A stretch of DNA of 64,000 nucleotides, taken from NCBI RefSeq assembly GCF_000720725.1, contig NZ_JOCQ01000037.1, forward strand, positions 11,365 through 75,364, in the 5' to 3' direction. A program made the position numbers and the translations under genes. Of this stretch, positions 44,217 through 52,630 are shown piece by piece (position 1 is the first letter of the stretch; each line of letters opens with the position of its first letter). This stretch comes from Streptomyces rimosus subsp. rimosus. Lineage in GTDB: Bacteria > Actinomycetota > Actinomycetes > Streptomycetales > Streptomycetaceae. Under the pieces are notes generated by a model that worked only from the letters and a program-made list of their open reading frames with translations, was not told where the DNA came from and searched no databases.

Positions 44217-45086
44217 GTGAGCGACCAGTACGCGCAGCGCACGCCGCGGTCCCTGATCGTCACCTTCTACGGCGCGTACGGGCGCGGCGCCGAGGGCGGC
44301 ACCGACGAAGCGCCGGGCCCGGTGCCGGTCGCCGCGCTGATCCGGCTGCTGGGGGTGCTCGGCGTCGACCCGCCGTCGGTGCGCTCGGCGGTCTCCCGGC
44401 TCAAGCGGCGCGGGCTGCTCGTCGCCGCCCGTACGGAATCGGGGGCCGCCGCGTACGGGCTCTCGGAGGCGGCGCGCCAGCTGCTGGACGACGGCGACCG
44501 GCGGATCTACGGCCGGCCGGACCCCGGCCCTTCGGACGGCTGGGTCCTGGCCGTCTTCTCGGTGCCCGAACAGGAGCGCCACAAGCGGCACCTGCTGCGC
44601 TCCCGACTGGCCCGGCTCGGTTTCGGCACCGCCGCGCCGGGTGTGTGGATCGCCCCGGCCCATCTGTACGACGAGACCCGGCACACCCTGGACCGGCTGC
44701 ACCTCTCGGCGTACGTGGACCTGTTCACCGGCGCCCACGCGGGCTTCGAGCCGACCGCCGACGCGGTGGCCCGCTGGTGGGACCTGGACGCGATCGCCGC
44801 GCGGCACCGCGCCTTCCTCGACGACCACGAACCGGTGCTGCGCCACTGGTCGGGCCGCCGCCCCGTACCCCCCGAGGCGGCGTACCGCGACTACCTGCTG
44901 GCGCTGGACGCCTGGCGCCGCCTCCCCTACGCGGACCCCGGCCTGCCCTCTCCCCTCCTGCCCGAGGGCTGGCCGGGCGGCCACGCGGCGGATGTCTTCG
45001 GCCGGCTGCACGCCGAACTGCGGGCCGCGGGCGACCGGTTCGTGCGCGGGGCGGTGAACGGGGGCCGGGCGGCGGCCACCGCCTGA
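44217..45086 (+). CDS. PaaX-family transcriptional regulator
   Basis: PaaX-like repressor of 289 residues. GTG 44217 gives the standard start SDQYAQRTPRSLIVTFYGAY. The N-terminal winged helix is GVDPPSVRSAVSRLKRRGLLVAAR. The central Cas2-like core is DGWVLAVFSVPEQERHKRHLLRSRL, and the C-terminal domain ends in the typical DYLLALDAWRRLPYADPGLP segment. PaaX proteins sense aryl-CoA thioesters such as phenylacetyl-CoA. Location behind an aryl-CoA ligase suggests the effector is that enzyme's product. A shared motif before the ligase and before the hydratase at 53458 is a candidate operator. Confidence 0.9.
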   Translation: MSDQYAQRTPRSLIVTFYGAYGRGAEGGTDEAPGPVPVAALIRLLGVLGVDPPSVRSAVSRLKRRGLLVAARTESGAAAYGLSEAARQLLDDGDRRIYGRPDPGPSDGWVLAVFSVPEQERHKRHLLRSRLARLGFGTAAPGVWIAPAHLYDETRHTLDRLHLSAYVDLFTGAHAGFEPTADAVARWWDLDAIAARHRAFLDDHEPVLRHWSGRRPVPPEAAYRDYLLALDAWRRLPYADPGLPSPLLPEGWPGGHAADVFGRLHAELRAAGDRFVRGAVNGGRAAATA

Positions 45087-45095
45087 CGCCGGTGT

Positions 45096-45860
45096 TCAGC
45101 GCTTCCTCGGGTGGGCCGCGGCGGCTGCCATCGGGCGGGGCCGGGCGGCGGCGATGGTGGAGACGACGTCCTTGAAGGAGCCGCACATACGGGTGCCGGC
45201 CACCGCCGCCAGCTCGCCGAAGCTGCCCACCCCGTAGGTGACCGCGACCGGCTCCATCCGGGCGGTGACCGCCATCCGCATGTCGCCGACCGTGTCACCG
45301 ACGTACGCGCTCTCCCAGGGCGGCACGCCCAGGTCGGCGGCGGCCCGCAGCACCATCTCCGGGTGCGGCTTGCCGCGCCGGACCATGTCCTGGGTGACGA
45401 CCGGGCCGAGCAGGTCGCGGATGCCGAGCACGTCGAGCAGGGCCTCGGCGCTGCGGGTGCCCTTCGAGGTGGCCACGGCCAGCTCGATGCCGTGCGCGCG
45501 CAGCGCGGACAGCCCGGCGGCCACACCGGGGAAGAGCAGGCGGGGGCCCTCGCGCAGCACCTCGTACGCGAACAGCTCGCGGTAGCGGCCGATCGCGGCC
45601 ACCACGGTGTCGTGGTCCTCCGGCATGCCGAGCAGCTTGCCGAAGGCCGGTCCCGGCGGCTTGCCGATGGCGGCGGCGGCCTGCCGGGCGGTGACCGGGC
45701 GGCCGTGTTCGGAGGCGACCTTGACCAGCAGCCGGCTGATGGCGGGGAGCGTGTTGGCGAGGGTCCCGTCGAGGTCGAAGACGGCGGCCTTGATGGTCTC
45801 GCCGACCGCGGCCCGCGCGGCGCCCCCGGGACGTGGCACGGCTCCCGCTGAATCACGCAT
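45096..45860 (-). CDS. HAD-family phosphatase (phosphoglycolate-phosphatase-like)
   Basis: HAD hydrolase of 254 residues with all motifs: nucleophile FDLDGTLANT (DxD intact), motif II VATSKGT, motif III Lys in RRGKPHPEMV, motif IV VGDTVGDMRMA. The cap domain sits after motif I as in phosphoglycolate/pyrophosphate phosphatases. ATG 45860 has GGAAGG about 9 nt upstream. It is divergent from the TetR gene at 46323 and converges on the PaaX-like gene. AfsA-type pathways need a phosphatase to remove the phosphate left by dihydroxyacetone phosphate; this gene is a positional candidate only. Confidence 0.88.
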   Translation of the reverse strand: MRDSAGAVPRPGGAARAAVGETIKAAVFDLDGTLANTLPAISRLLVKVASEHGRPVTARQAAAAIGKPPGPAFGKLLGMPEDHDTVVAAIGRYRELFAYEVLREGPRLLFPGVAAGLSALRAHGIELAVATSKGTRSAEALLDVLGIRDLLGPVVTQDMVRRGKPHPEMVLRAAADLGVPPWESAYVGDTVGDMRMAVTARMEPVAVTYGVGSFGELAAVAGTRMCGSFKDVVSTIAAARPRPMAAAAAHPRKR

Positions 45861-46322
45861 TGCTCGACACCTTCCGATTTCCTGATGGGTCCTGTGCAGC
45901 TGTGGATCCGGTCGGCGTCCGTGACGCCGCCGGGCGCGGGAAGACGTGCCGGCCGCGCCCGCGCGGACGGCGGGGATCGGGCCGTGGCACACCGGTGTCC
46001 GGAAGTGACGTGCCCGCACCGGAGTGACACCTCCGGAAGAAGCACGTTCCATGGTTCGCCTTCGCCGATTTAAAAACCGCCTGCGCTGTTTGTCAATGCG
46101 TCCCACGGAGTGGCACCCGGTGCAGCCCAACGCTCCATGTCGGCGCCGGGACGCCGGAACTGACAGGGTGTCGTGCGATCAACAAACTCCCTCACCTCTT
46201 CTGCACCACAGAAATACGCGAGCATCACACGTCACTCGTCGGCCCAGTTTTCGAACCGCATGGTTGGTTTTGTATGTAGACTGCGGCGCGTCCACAGCCG
46301 GACTACAGACAGGACGGACACT
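45861..46322. other. 462-bp divergent region upstream of the TetR regulator
   Basis: No gene was found. The HAD-proximal 200 nt are GC-rich; from about 46040 the sequence becomes noticeably more A/T-rich and carries the autoregulatory-element-like site at 46247-46273 about 50 nt before the TetR start. Confidence 0.6.
46247..46273. promoter_or_regulatory. autoregulatory-element-like site 1 (ARE)
   Basis: GTTTTCGAACCGCATGGTTG (46247-46266) plus GTTTTGT. The core AACCGCATGGTT is a 4-bp-arm palindrome. It matches the site at 48117 over the shared string ACCGCATGGTTGG and resembles the reverse complement of the site before afsA. Such sites bind gamma-butyrolactone receptors. Confidence 0.7.
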
Positions 46323-47006
46323 GTGCCGACGCAGCATCGAGCGATACAAAGCCGCCAGGCCCTCATCCGGTCGGCAGCCCAGGCGTTCATCGAGAAGGGC
46401 GTGCCCGCCTCGGGAATGGTCGACATCAGCCGTCGCGCCCGGCTGAGCAAGGGAGCCCTCTACTTCCACTTCGCGTCCAAGGACGAGCTCACCCTCGCGG
46501 TCCGGGACGAGGCGCTGAGCGCCGTACGCGACCTGGAGAACGAACTGGCCCGCGCGCCGCACCCGGCGGGCGCCGCCGTACGGGACTTCGCGATCGGGCT
46601 GCTGGGCCGGGCGGACACGGATGTCGTCGTACGGGCCGGGCTCCAGCTGCGTCCGGAGACCGCGCCGGGGATCGCCCGGCCGGAACTCCAGCAGCACTGG
46701 TACGAACTGTTCCTGGCGAAGGCCACGGCCGACCGGGCGGCCGGGAAGCTGCCGCCCGCCGACGACCCCCGGCGCTCCGCGCAGCTGCTGGCCGCACTGG
46801 TCGTCGGTCTGCTGCACCTCGGCCAGGAGGACCGGACGTGGTGGGACAAGGACGTGGTCACCGACATATGGACACAGTTGCTGCCCGGCGAGGCGGAGCC
46901 GGGAACGGGCGGCGGGCAGGCCGCGTCAAGGGAGGGCGTGCAGGCCGCGTCAGGAGCGGGCGCGCCGGCGCCGGTTCACAGCTCCACCAGGACAGCGCCG
47001 GTGTGA
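46323..47006 (+). CDS. TetR-family, gamma-butyrolactone-receptor-like regulator
   Basis: TetR-type regulator of 227 residues resembling the ArpA/ScbR family. GTG 46323 gives VPTQHRAIQSRQALIRSAAQ; the longer in-frame reading would cover the operator. The HTH is GMVDISRRARLSKGALYFHF followed by ASKDEL, nearly the receptor consensus. The ligand domain is divergent: in place of the receptors' P-x-x-x-W region it has PELQQHWYELF, so it may be a pseudo-receptor. An ARE-like site lies 50 nt upstream. The 3' end overlaps the convergent reductase gene by 31 bp, and the last 35 residues are low-complexity. Confidence 0.83.
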   Translation: MPTQHRAIQSRQALIRSAAQAFIEKGVPASGMVDISRRARLSKGALYFHFASKDELTLAVRDEALSAVRDLENELARAPHPAGAAVRDFAIGLLGRADTDVVVRAGLQLRPETAPGIARPELQQHWYELFLAKATADRAAGKLPPADDPRRSAQLLAALVVGLLHLGQEDRTWWDKDVVTDIWTQLLPGEAEPGTGGGQAASREGVQAASGAGAPAPVHSSTRTAPV

Positions 47007-48055
47007 CGCCCCTGGACCAGCTCGCACAGGGCGCGCGGCGCCTGGTCCAGCCCGTGCAGCCGGGTGTGCGCGAAAACCAGGGAACCGTCCCGTAATCCGC
47101 GCCCGAACTCCCCCATCCATTCCCCCGGCAGGTCCGAATGGTCGTAGAGAGAGAAGCCCCGCAGCGTCACCCGGCGGGTCACCACGAGCGAGGAGTCCAG
47201 CTCGACCGGCGCCGCCACGCCCGCGCCGTCGCCCAGTTGCCCGGACAGCGCGCCGACCAGCGCGAACCGGGCGCCGGTGCGGGCCACGGCGAGCGCCGCG
47301 CGCAGCTGCTCGCCGCCCACGGTGTCCAGCAGGACGTCGATGCCGTCCGGCGCGGCCCGGCGCAGTTGATCCTCGGCCGGGCCGGCTCCGCGGAGCACCA
47401 CCTCGTCGTAACCGAGCGTCTTCCGGAGGTAGGGAACCTTGTGTGCGGACCCCGTGCTGCCGATGACCCGGGCGGCGCCCAGCCGCTTGGCGATCCGGCC
47501 CGCCATGCTGCCGACTCCGCCCGCTGCCCCGGTCACGAACACGGTGTCGCCGGGACCGACCCGGCCGGCCCGGGTCAGCGCGCCCCACGCCGTGGCGCCC
47601 TGCGACAGGTGCGCGGCGGGGTCGGGCAGCGCCTGCGGGTCGACGCGGCGTGCCCGCGCCTCCTCGACCACGGCGAACTCCCGCCAGCCGTACGGGTGCA
47701 CCACCAGGTCACCGGGGGCGAAGCCGCAGGAGGCCCGGACGACCTCGCCGACGGCCGCCCCCCACAGCGCCCGCCCCGGCACGAAGGACGGCATGGGCAG
47801 TTCGGCGTCGGTCATCATCGAGCGCATCGCCGCCGTCACGGCCATGAAGCGGTTGCGGACGAGCAGTTGGCCGTCGCCCGCGACGGGCAGCGGCGCCTCG
47901 GCGAGCGTGAAGCACTCCGGGCCGAGGGCGCCTCGGGCGCGGGCGGCGAGGCGTACCTCCCGATGCGTGGCGGGGAACGGCGGTACGGCCGGTACGGGAG
48001 GGGCGGGCGGGGCGGCGGGGTCGGTCGGCCCGGGTACGGCGGGGGCGTCGGCCAA
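46976..48055 (-). CDS. MDR-family NADP-dependent enone reductase-like oxidoreductase
   Basis: Medium-chain reductase of 359 residues of the leukotriene-B4 dehydrogenase/PTGR-like branch, which reduces alpha,beta-unsaturated carbonyls with NADPH. The TTG start at 48055 has AGGAG 7 nt upstream. The nucleotide loop is VFVTGAAGGVGSMAGRIAKRLGA, and GALSGQ plus RVTLRGFSLYDH are typical of the branch; there are no zinc ligands. The first 30 residues are Pro/Ala-rich. It is divergent from the receptor gene at 48233 and shares ARE-like site 2. Lying between two receptors and close to afsA, it is a candidate for reducing the butenolide intermediate. Confidence 0.88.
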   Translation of the reverse strand: MADAPAVPGPTDPAAPPAPPVPAVPPFPATHREVRLAARARGALGPECFTLAEAPLPVAGDGQLLVRNRFMAVTAAMRSMMTDAELPMPSFVPGRALWGAAVGEVVRASCGFAPGDLVVHPYGWREFAVVEEARARRVDPQALPDPAAHLSQGATAWGALTRAGRVGPGDTVFVTGAAGGVGSMAGRIAKRLGAARVIGSTGSAHKVPYLRKTLGYDEVVLRGAGPAEDQLRRAAPDGIDVLLDTVGGEQLRAALAVARTGARFALVGALSGQLGDGAGVAAPVELDSSLVVTRRVTLRGFSLYDHSDLPGEWMGEFGRGLRDGSLVFAHTRLHGLDQAPRALCELVQGRHTGAVLVEL

Positions 48056-48116
48056 GACGGGGCTCCTGTCGGGTCGGCGGTTCCGGCAGGACCGGGCGAG
48101 GCCCTACCACCAACCG

Positions 48117-48145
48117 GTTTTCAATACCGCATGGTTGGCTTTTTT
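48117..48145. promoter_or_regulatory. autoregulatory-element-like site 2 (ARE)
   Basis: GTTTTCAATACCGCATGGTT (48117-48136) then GGCTTTTTT. It is nearly the same as site 1, down to a downstream AGACTG, and lies between the divergent reductase and receptor genes, so it can control both. Confidence 0.7.
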
Positions 48146-48232
48146 AGAGTTTCGAAAATAGACTGACAGACCGGGCTCGTAAGGTTGCCCCAGGCACAAC
48201 AACTCCCCCCGAGAGCATACGGAGGACGATCG

Positions 48233-48850
48233 GTGGTCAAGCAGGAACGCGCAGTGCGCACTCGACGTGCCGTCCTCGAGGCGGCGGCCCAGGTCATCGG
48301 CACGCGCGGGTACGAAGCGGCCACGATGGCGGAGATCATCCAGCGGGCCGGCGTGACGAAGGGCGCCCTGTACTTTCACTTCGCCTCCAAGGACGCCCTG
48401 GCCCGGGCCGTCATCTCGGAACAGACCGATCCGTTCATTCCGCAGGTCAGCGACTCCCGGCTGCAGGACGCCATCGACTTCACGCACCAGGTGGCGGTGG
48501 CGCTGCGGGACGACCCGCTGCTCCAGGCCGGCACCCGTATCGCCGTCGAGACGACGTTCAGCGAGGATCCGCTGGTCCCGTACCAGGCCTGGATCGACAT
48601 CATCACGAAGATGTTCGCGGACGCCCGGGAGAACGGGGAGCTGCTTCCGGCCATCGCGCCGGAGCGGGCCGCGGAGTTCTTCGTCTCGGCCTACATGGGC
48701 ATCCAGCTCTTCTCGCACGCCGCCAGCAACCGTCACGACCTGCCCGAACGCGTCACGGCCCTGTGGAAGCACATTCTGCCCGGGCTGGCCTCGCCGGGCG
48801 CGATGAGCCACCTCGATCCGCACGGCCGCTCGGTGCGGACCGCGGCCTGA
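48233..48850 (+). CDS. gamma-butyrolactone receptor (ArpA/ScbR type)
   Basis: TetR-family autoregulator receptor of 205 residues. GGAGGA precedes GTG 48233, giving VVKQERAVRTRRAVLEAAAQ. The HTH TMAEIIQRAGVTKGALYFHF with ASKDAL is characteristic. The ligand domain has VPYQAW, with Pro116 and Trp120 at the positions of the ligand-critical Pro115 and Trp119 of ArpA, so it should be a true hormone-binding receptor. In the absence of ligand such proteins sit on AREs near their own gene and afsA homologues. It lies between the ARE-like site at 48117 and the one at 49015. Confidence 0.92.
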   Translation: MVKQERAVRTRRAVLEAAAQVIGTRGYEAATMAEIIQRAGVTKGALYFHFASKDALARAVISEQTDPFIPQVSDSRLQDAIDFTHQVAVALRDDPLLQAGTRIAVETTFSEDPLVPYQAWIDIITKMFADARENGELLPAIAPERAAEFFVSAYMGIQLFSHAASNRHDLPERVTALWKHILPGLASPGAMSHLDPHGRSVRTAA

Positions 48851-49011
48851 GGGCAACTTCCCGCGCCCGGCCGCACGTTGACGTGCGTCCGGCGCGCCGC
48901 CATGCTTACCGCGCACCCTCTCCGGGCGAACGGCGCCGCCCGCGTACCGCCGCGCACCACCGGTTCCCCGCTCCACAACCCACGCGTCAAGAAATCCCGT
49001 GGAAGCACTGG

Positions 49012-49038
49012 AAAACAAACCATCCGGTTTGTATCTTA
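49012..49038. promoter_or_regulatory. autoregulatory-element-like site 3 (ARE) before afsA
   Basis: ACAAACCATCCGGTTTGTAT (49015-49034) has perfect 7-bp arms ACAAACC/GGTTTGT around ATCC. It lies about 75 nt before the afsA start and has the best ARE shape of the three. Confidence 0.8.
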
Positions 49039-49109
49039 GTCCGCGTTGGTCCGCCGCCGAGGCTCATACCGTCCGAGCGGAGTGAGCCGCCATATGGGAG
49101 GGAACTCGC

Positions 49110-50096
49110 ATGGTCAGCGCCACGCTCACCGCGCCGTCCACCGCAGCAGACCGTCGTCCGTTCGCCGGGCGGGAGCACATCAGCCTGTCCGACCTGCCGC
49201 CGATGACGACGACCGTGCCCCGGCAGTACGTGCACCGGACCGCGATTTCCGAGGTGTTCCTGACCGACTGGCGCCGTGCGGGGACCGACGCCTGGGTGGT
49301 GAGCGCCCAATGGCCGCGGGCGCACAGTTTCTACAGTCCGGTGGACGGTCTGCACGATCCGATGCTGCTGGTCGAGACGATGCGGCAGGCCAGCATCCTG
49401 CTCAGCCACGTGGCGCACGGCGTACCCCTGGACCACCCGATCATCTGGCAGGACCTGCGTTATTCACTGGTTCCCGAGGCCCTGCACGTCGCCGGCACGC
49501 CCGCCGAGATAGAACTGCACATCACCGACCACGACCTGGTGTACCGCGGCAAGCGGCTGGCCAGCGCCCGGCAGTCGTACCGTGTCCTGCGCGACGGCAC
49601 CGAGCTGGCCGCCGCCGAGCTGACCTTTTCCTGCCACAGCCCCGCCGTCTACCGCCGCCTGCGCGGTGAATACAGCGACCTGCAGCGTGCCAACGACCGC
49701 AAGCTGGAGCCGGCCGAGCCGGTGGCGCCGCCCCTGGTGGCGCGCGACCGCACCGGTGACGTGGTCCTCTCCCCCACCGACCGCGCCGACCGCTGGCAGC
49801 TGCGGGTGAACACCGCGCACCCGGTGCTCTTCGACCACCCGGTGGACCACGCGCCCGGCATGCTGATGGTGGAGGCCGCCCGGCAGGCCGCGCACGCCGC
49901 CGCGGGCCCCGGTTTCTCGATACCCGCCGAGCTGGACTGCTCCTTCCACCGCTACGCCGAACTGGACGCGCCGTGCTGGGTCGAGGTGGCCGCGGCGGGC
50001 CGTGACGCGCGGGACCGCCTCCTCCTGGACATCGACATCCACCAGAACGGCCGGTCCGTTTTCACCGCCCGTACGGCCGGCCAGTCCATTCGCTGA
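49110..50096 (+). CDS. afsA: AfsA-type gamma-butyrolactone synthase
   Basis: Homologue of AfsA/ScbA, 328 residues, which condenses a beta-ketoacyl thioester with dihydroxyacetone phosphate in the first step of A-factor-type hormone synthesis. Two hotdog-like AfsA repeats are seen, about 40-165 and 215-325. The N-terminal repeat has the motif VHRTAISEVFLTDW and HSFYSPVDGLHDPMLLVETMRQA; the C-terminal repeat has HPVLFDHPVDHAPGMLMVEAARQAA. GGGAGGGAA precedes the start. The promoter region holds ARE-like site 3. With receptor, reductase and phosphatase genes within 5 kb it forms a signalling island. Whether the product is a butanolide or butenolide cannot be read. Confidence 0.95.
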   Translation: MVSATLTAPSTAADRRPFAGREHISLSDLPPMTTTVPRQYVHRTAISEVFLTDWRRAGTDAWVVSAQWPRAHSFYSPVDGLHDPMLLVETMRQASILLSHVAHGVPLDHPIIWQDLRYSLVPEALHVAGTPAEIELHITDHDLVYRGKRLASARQSYRVLRDGTELAAAELTFSCHSPAVYRRLRGEYSDLQRANDRKLEPAEPVAPPLVARDRTGDVVLSPTDRADRWQLRVNTAHPVLFDHPVDHAPGMLMVEAARQAAHAAAGPGFSIPAELDCSFHRYAELDAPCWVEVAAAGRDARDRLLLDIDIHQNGRSVFTARTAGQSIR

Positions 50097-50266
50097 ACCG
50101 ACGCCCGGGGCGGCCCACGACAGGGCGCCCCGGGTTCCGCCCCTTCACTCAGGAGCTCCGCACCGGAGGCGGTGCGACGTCTGCCCTCCGTGCCTCACTT
50201 CCCCTTCAGGGAACGGAAGGGAAGCGTCGCTCCGCCTGGTGCCGGGCAAGTGATGTGAAGCAGCGG

Positions 50267-50296
50267 ACGCGCCTGGCTTCACCGGGCCAGGCGCGT
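50267..50296. terminator. hairpin between afsA and the monooxygenase gene
   Basis: ACGCGCCTGGC (50267-50277) and GCCAGGCGCGT (50286-50296) pair perfectly around 8 nt, between convergent genes; it may work in both directions. Confidence 0.75.
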
Positions 50297-50321
50297 CCCC
50301 GCGGGCGGTTCGTGCGCCCCC

Positions 50322-52628
50322 TCACCCCAGCGTCAAGCGCGGCTTCGGTGCGTCCGTGCGGCCGGTGGGCGGGGTGCGGCTGCCCGCCCGGTACGGGAGG
50401 GGCCAGGGGGCGCCGGGGCCCGAGTAGTTCTGTTCGGCGGCCGCGTGCAGGGTCCAGTGCGGGTCGTACAGGTGCGGGCGGGCCAGTGCGCACAGGTCGG
50501 CGCGGCCCGCCAGGACCAGGGAGTTGACGTCGTCCCAGGAGGAGACGGCGCCCACCGCTATCACCGGGACGCCGAGCCGGTTGCGGATGCGGTCGGCGAA
50601 CGGGGCCTGGTAGGAACGGCCGTACTCGGGCTGCTCGTCGGGGACGACCTGGCCGGTCGACACGTCGATGGCGGCGGCGCCGTGCGCGGCGAAGGCACGG
50701 GCGATCTCCACGGAGTCCTCGGCGGTGGTGCCGCCCTCGGCCCAGTCGGTGGCCGATATCCGGACGGTCATGGGCCGGTCGTCCGGCCAGACGGCGCGTA
50801 CCGCGTCGAAGACCTCCAGCGGGAAGCGGAGCCGGGCGGCGAGGTCGCCGCCGTACGCGTCGGTGCGGCGGTTGGTGAGCGGGGAGAGGAAGCCGGAGAG
50901 CAGGTAGCCGTGGGCGCAGTGCAGTTCGAGGAGGTCGAAGCCGGCGCGGGCGGCGGACCGGGCGGAGCGTACGAACTGGTCGAGGACGGCGGCGAGTTCG
51001 GCTTCGGTCAGGGCGTGCGGTATCTGGTTGACGCCGGGGCGGTACGGGAGTGCGGAAGGTGCCACGACCGGCCAGTTGCCCTCCGGCAGCGGCTGGTCGA
51101 TGCCTTCCCACATGAGGCGGGTGGAGCCCTTGCGGCCGGAGTGCCCGAGCTGGACGCCGATGGCGGTGCCGGGCGACCGCTCGTGCACGAAGTCGGTGAC
51201 GCGGCGCCAGGCCGTCTCGTGCTCCGGCGCGTACAGGCCGGTGCAGCCGGGGGTGATGCGGCCCTCGGGGCTGACGCAGACCATCTCGGTCATCACCAGC
51301 CCGGCGCCACCGAGGGCGCGGGCGCCGAGGTGGACGAGGTGGAAGTCGCCCGGTGTGCCGTCGCCGTCGGCGCTGTACATGTCCATCGGGGAGACGACGA
51401 CCCGGTTGCGCAGGGTCAGGCCGCCGAGCCGGAAGGGGGTGAACATGGGCGGGGTGCCCGCCGGGACACCGGCTTCCTCCTCGACTGCCGCGACGAAGCC
51501 CGGGTCGCGCAGCCGCAGGTTGTCGTGGGTGACCCGGCGGCTGCGGGTGAGCAGGTTGAAGGCGAAGCGGTGGGGTGGCTGACCGACGTACTCGGCCAGG
51601 TCCTCGAACCAGGCGAGGCTGGCGCGGGCGGCCCGCTGGGTGGAGGCGACGACGGGCCGCCGCTCGGCCTCGTACGCGGCCAGCGCGTCCGGGAGGGCGG
51701 GGTTCTCCTCCAGGCACGCGGCCAGCGCGAGGGCGTCCTCGACGGCCAGTTTGGTGCCGGAGCCGATGGAGAAGTGGGCGGTGTGCGCGGCGTCGCCGAG
51801 CAGCACCGTATTGCCGTGCGACCAGCGGTCGTTGACGACGGTGCGGAACGCGATCCAGGCGGAGTTGTTGGAGCGCAGCGGCCGGCCGCTCAGCGCGTCG
51901 GAGAAGACCTTGGCGCACCACTCGGCCGACTCGCGCTCGTCGCAGCGGTCCAGTCCGGCCCGGCGCCAGACCTCCTCGCGCATCTCGACGATGACGGTGC
52001 TGGCGCCGTCCGGGTTTTCGGGGTCGGAGTCCGCGCGGGTGTACGGATAGCCGTGCAGCTGGACGACGCCGTGCTCGGTCTCGGCGATCTCGAAGCGGAA
52101 CGCGTCGAAGGCGAAGTCGGCGGCGAGCCAGATGTAGCGGCAGCGGTGGGTGGTCAGGCGCGGGCCGAAGACGTCGGCGTGCGCGGTACGGGTGAGACTG
52201 TGCACGCCGTCGGCGGCGATGACCAGGTCGTGGCGCGCGGCCAGTTCGGCGGCGGGCGGGGCTTCGGTGCGGAAGTTCAGCCGTACGCCGAGGGCGCGGC
52301 AGCGCTCGTGCAGGACGCGCAGTAGCGTACGGCGGCCGAGGGCGGCGAAGCCGTGGCCGCCGGAGGTCAGGGTGCGCCCGCGGTGCACGATGTCGATGTC
52401 GTCCCAGCGCACGAACTCCCGCCGGAGCGCGCGGTGGACCTCGGGGTCGGCGTGCTCGATGCCGCCGAGGGTCTCGTCGGAGAGGACGACGCCGAAGCCG
52501 AAGGTGTCGTCGGGCGCGTTGCGTTCCCAGACGGTGATGTCGCGGTCCGGGTCGAGGCGCTTGAGGAGGACGGCCGCGTACAGGCCGCCGGGGCCGCCCC
52601 CGATGACGGCCACCTTCCGGGCGCCCAC
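50322..52628 (-). CDS. bifunctional aryl-CoA monooxygenase/ene-reductase (2-aminobenzoyl-CoA or salicylyl-CoA type)
   Basis: Fusion of 768 residues. Residues 1-375 or so are a flavin monooxygenase: KVAVIGGGPGGLYAAVLLKR at the start, the second FAD motif GNTVLLGDAAHTAHF. About 385-768 is an Old-Yellow-Enzyme-type TIM barrel: FRLGGLTLRNRVVVSPMDMY, GVQLGHSGRKGS, ELHCAHGYLLSGFLSPLTNRR and VIAVGAVSSW. This architecture occurs in Azoarcus 2-aminobenzoyl-CoA monooxygenase/reductase and in actinomycete salicylyl-CoA 5-hydroxylase (SdgC). GTG 52628 begins 2 nt after the hydratase stop. A matching CoA ligase is at 42431. The choice between anthranilate and salicylate is open. Confidence 0.88.
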   Translation of the reverse strand: MGARKVAVIGGGPGGLYAAVLLKRLDPDRDITVWERNAPDDTFGFGVVLSDETLGGIEHADPEVHRALRREFVRWDDIDIVHRGRTLTSGGHGFAALGRRTLLRVLHERCRALGVRLNFRTEAPPAAELAARHDLVIAADGVHSLTRTAHADVFGPRLTTHRCRYIWLAADFAFDAFRFEIAETEHGVVQLHGYPYTRADSDPENPDGASTVIVEMREEVWRRAGLDRCDERESAEWCAKVFSDALSGRPLRSNNSAWIAFRTVVNDRWSHGNTVLLGDAAHTAHFSIGSGTKLAVEDALALAACLEENPALPDALAAYEAERRPVVASTQRAARASLAWFEDLAEYVGQPPHRFAFNLLTRSRRVTHDNLRLRDPGFVAAVEEEAGVPAGTPPMFTPFRLGGLTLRNRVVVSPMDMYSADGDGTPGDFHLVHLGARALGGAGLVMTEMVCVSPEGRITPGCTGLYAPEHETAWRRVTDFVHERSPGTAIGVQLGHSGRKGSTRLMWEGIDQPLPEGNWPVVAPSALPYRPGVNQIPHALTEAELAAVLDQFVRSARSAARAGFDLLELHCAHGYLLSGFLSPLTNRRTDAYGGDLAARLRFPLEVFDAVRAVWPDDRPMTVRISATDWAEGGTTAEDSVEIARAFAAHGAAAIDVSTGQVVPDEQPEYGRSYQAPFADRIRNRLGVPVIAVGAVSSWDDVNSLVLAGRADLCALARPHLYDPHWTLHAAAEQNYSGPGAPWPLPYRAGSRTPPTGRTDAPKPRLTLG

Positions 52629-52630
52629 CC

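Noticed and set aside
42278..44263. 661-codon minus-strand frame over the CoA ligase
   Set aside because: Antisense shadow of a gene with all adenylation motifs; the composition is Arg/Gly/Pro-rich and has no fold.
45096..50096. The signalling island as a full antibiotic cluster
   Set aside because: No PKS, NRPS or other scaffold synthase lies in the window; only signalling genes are present.
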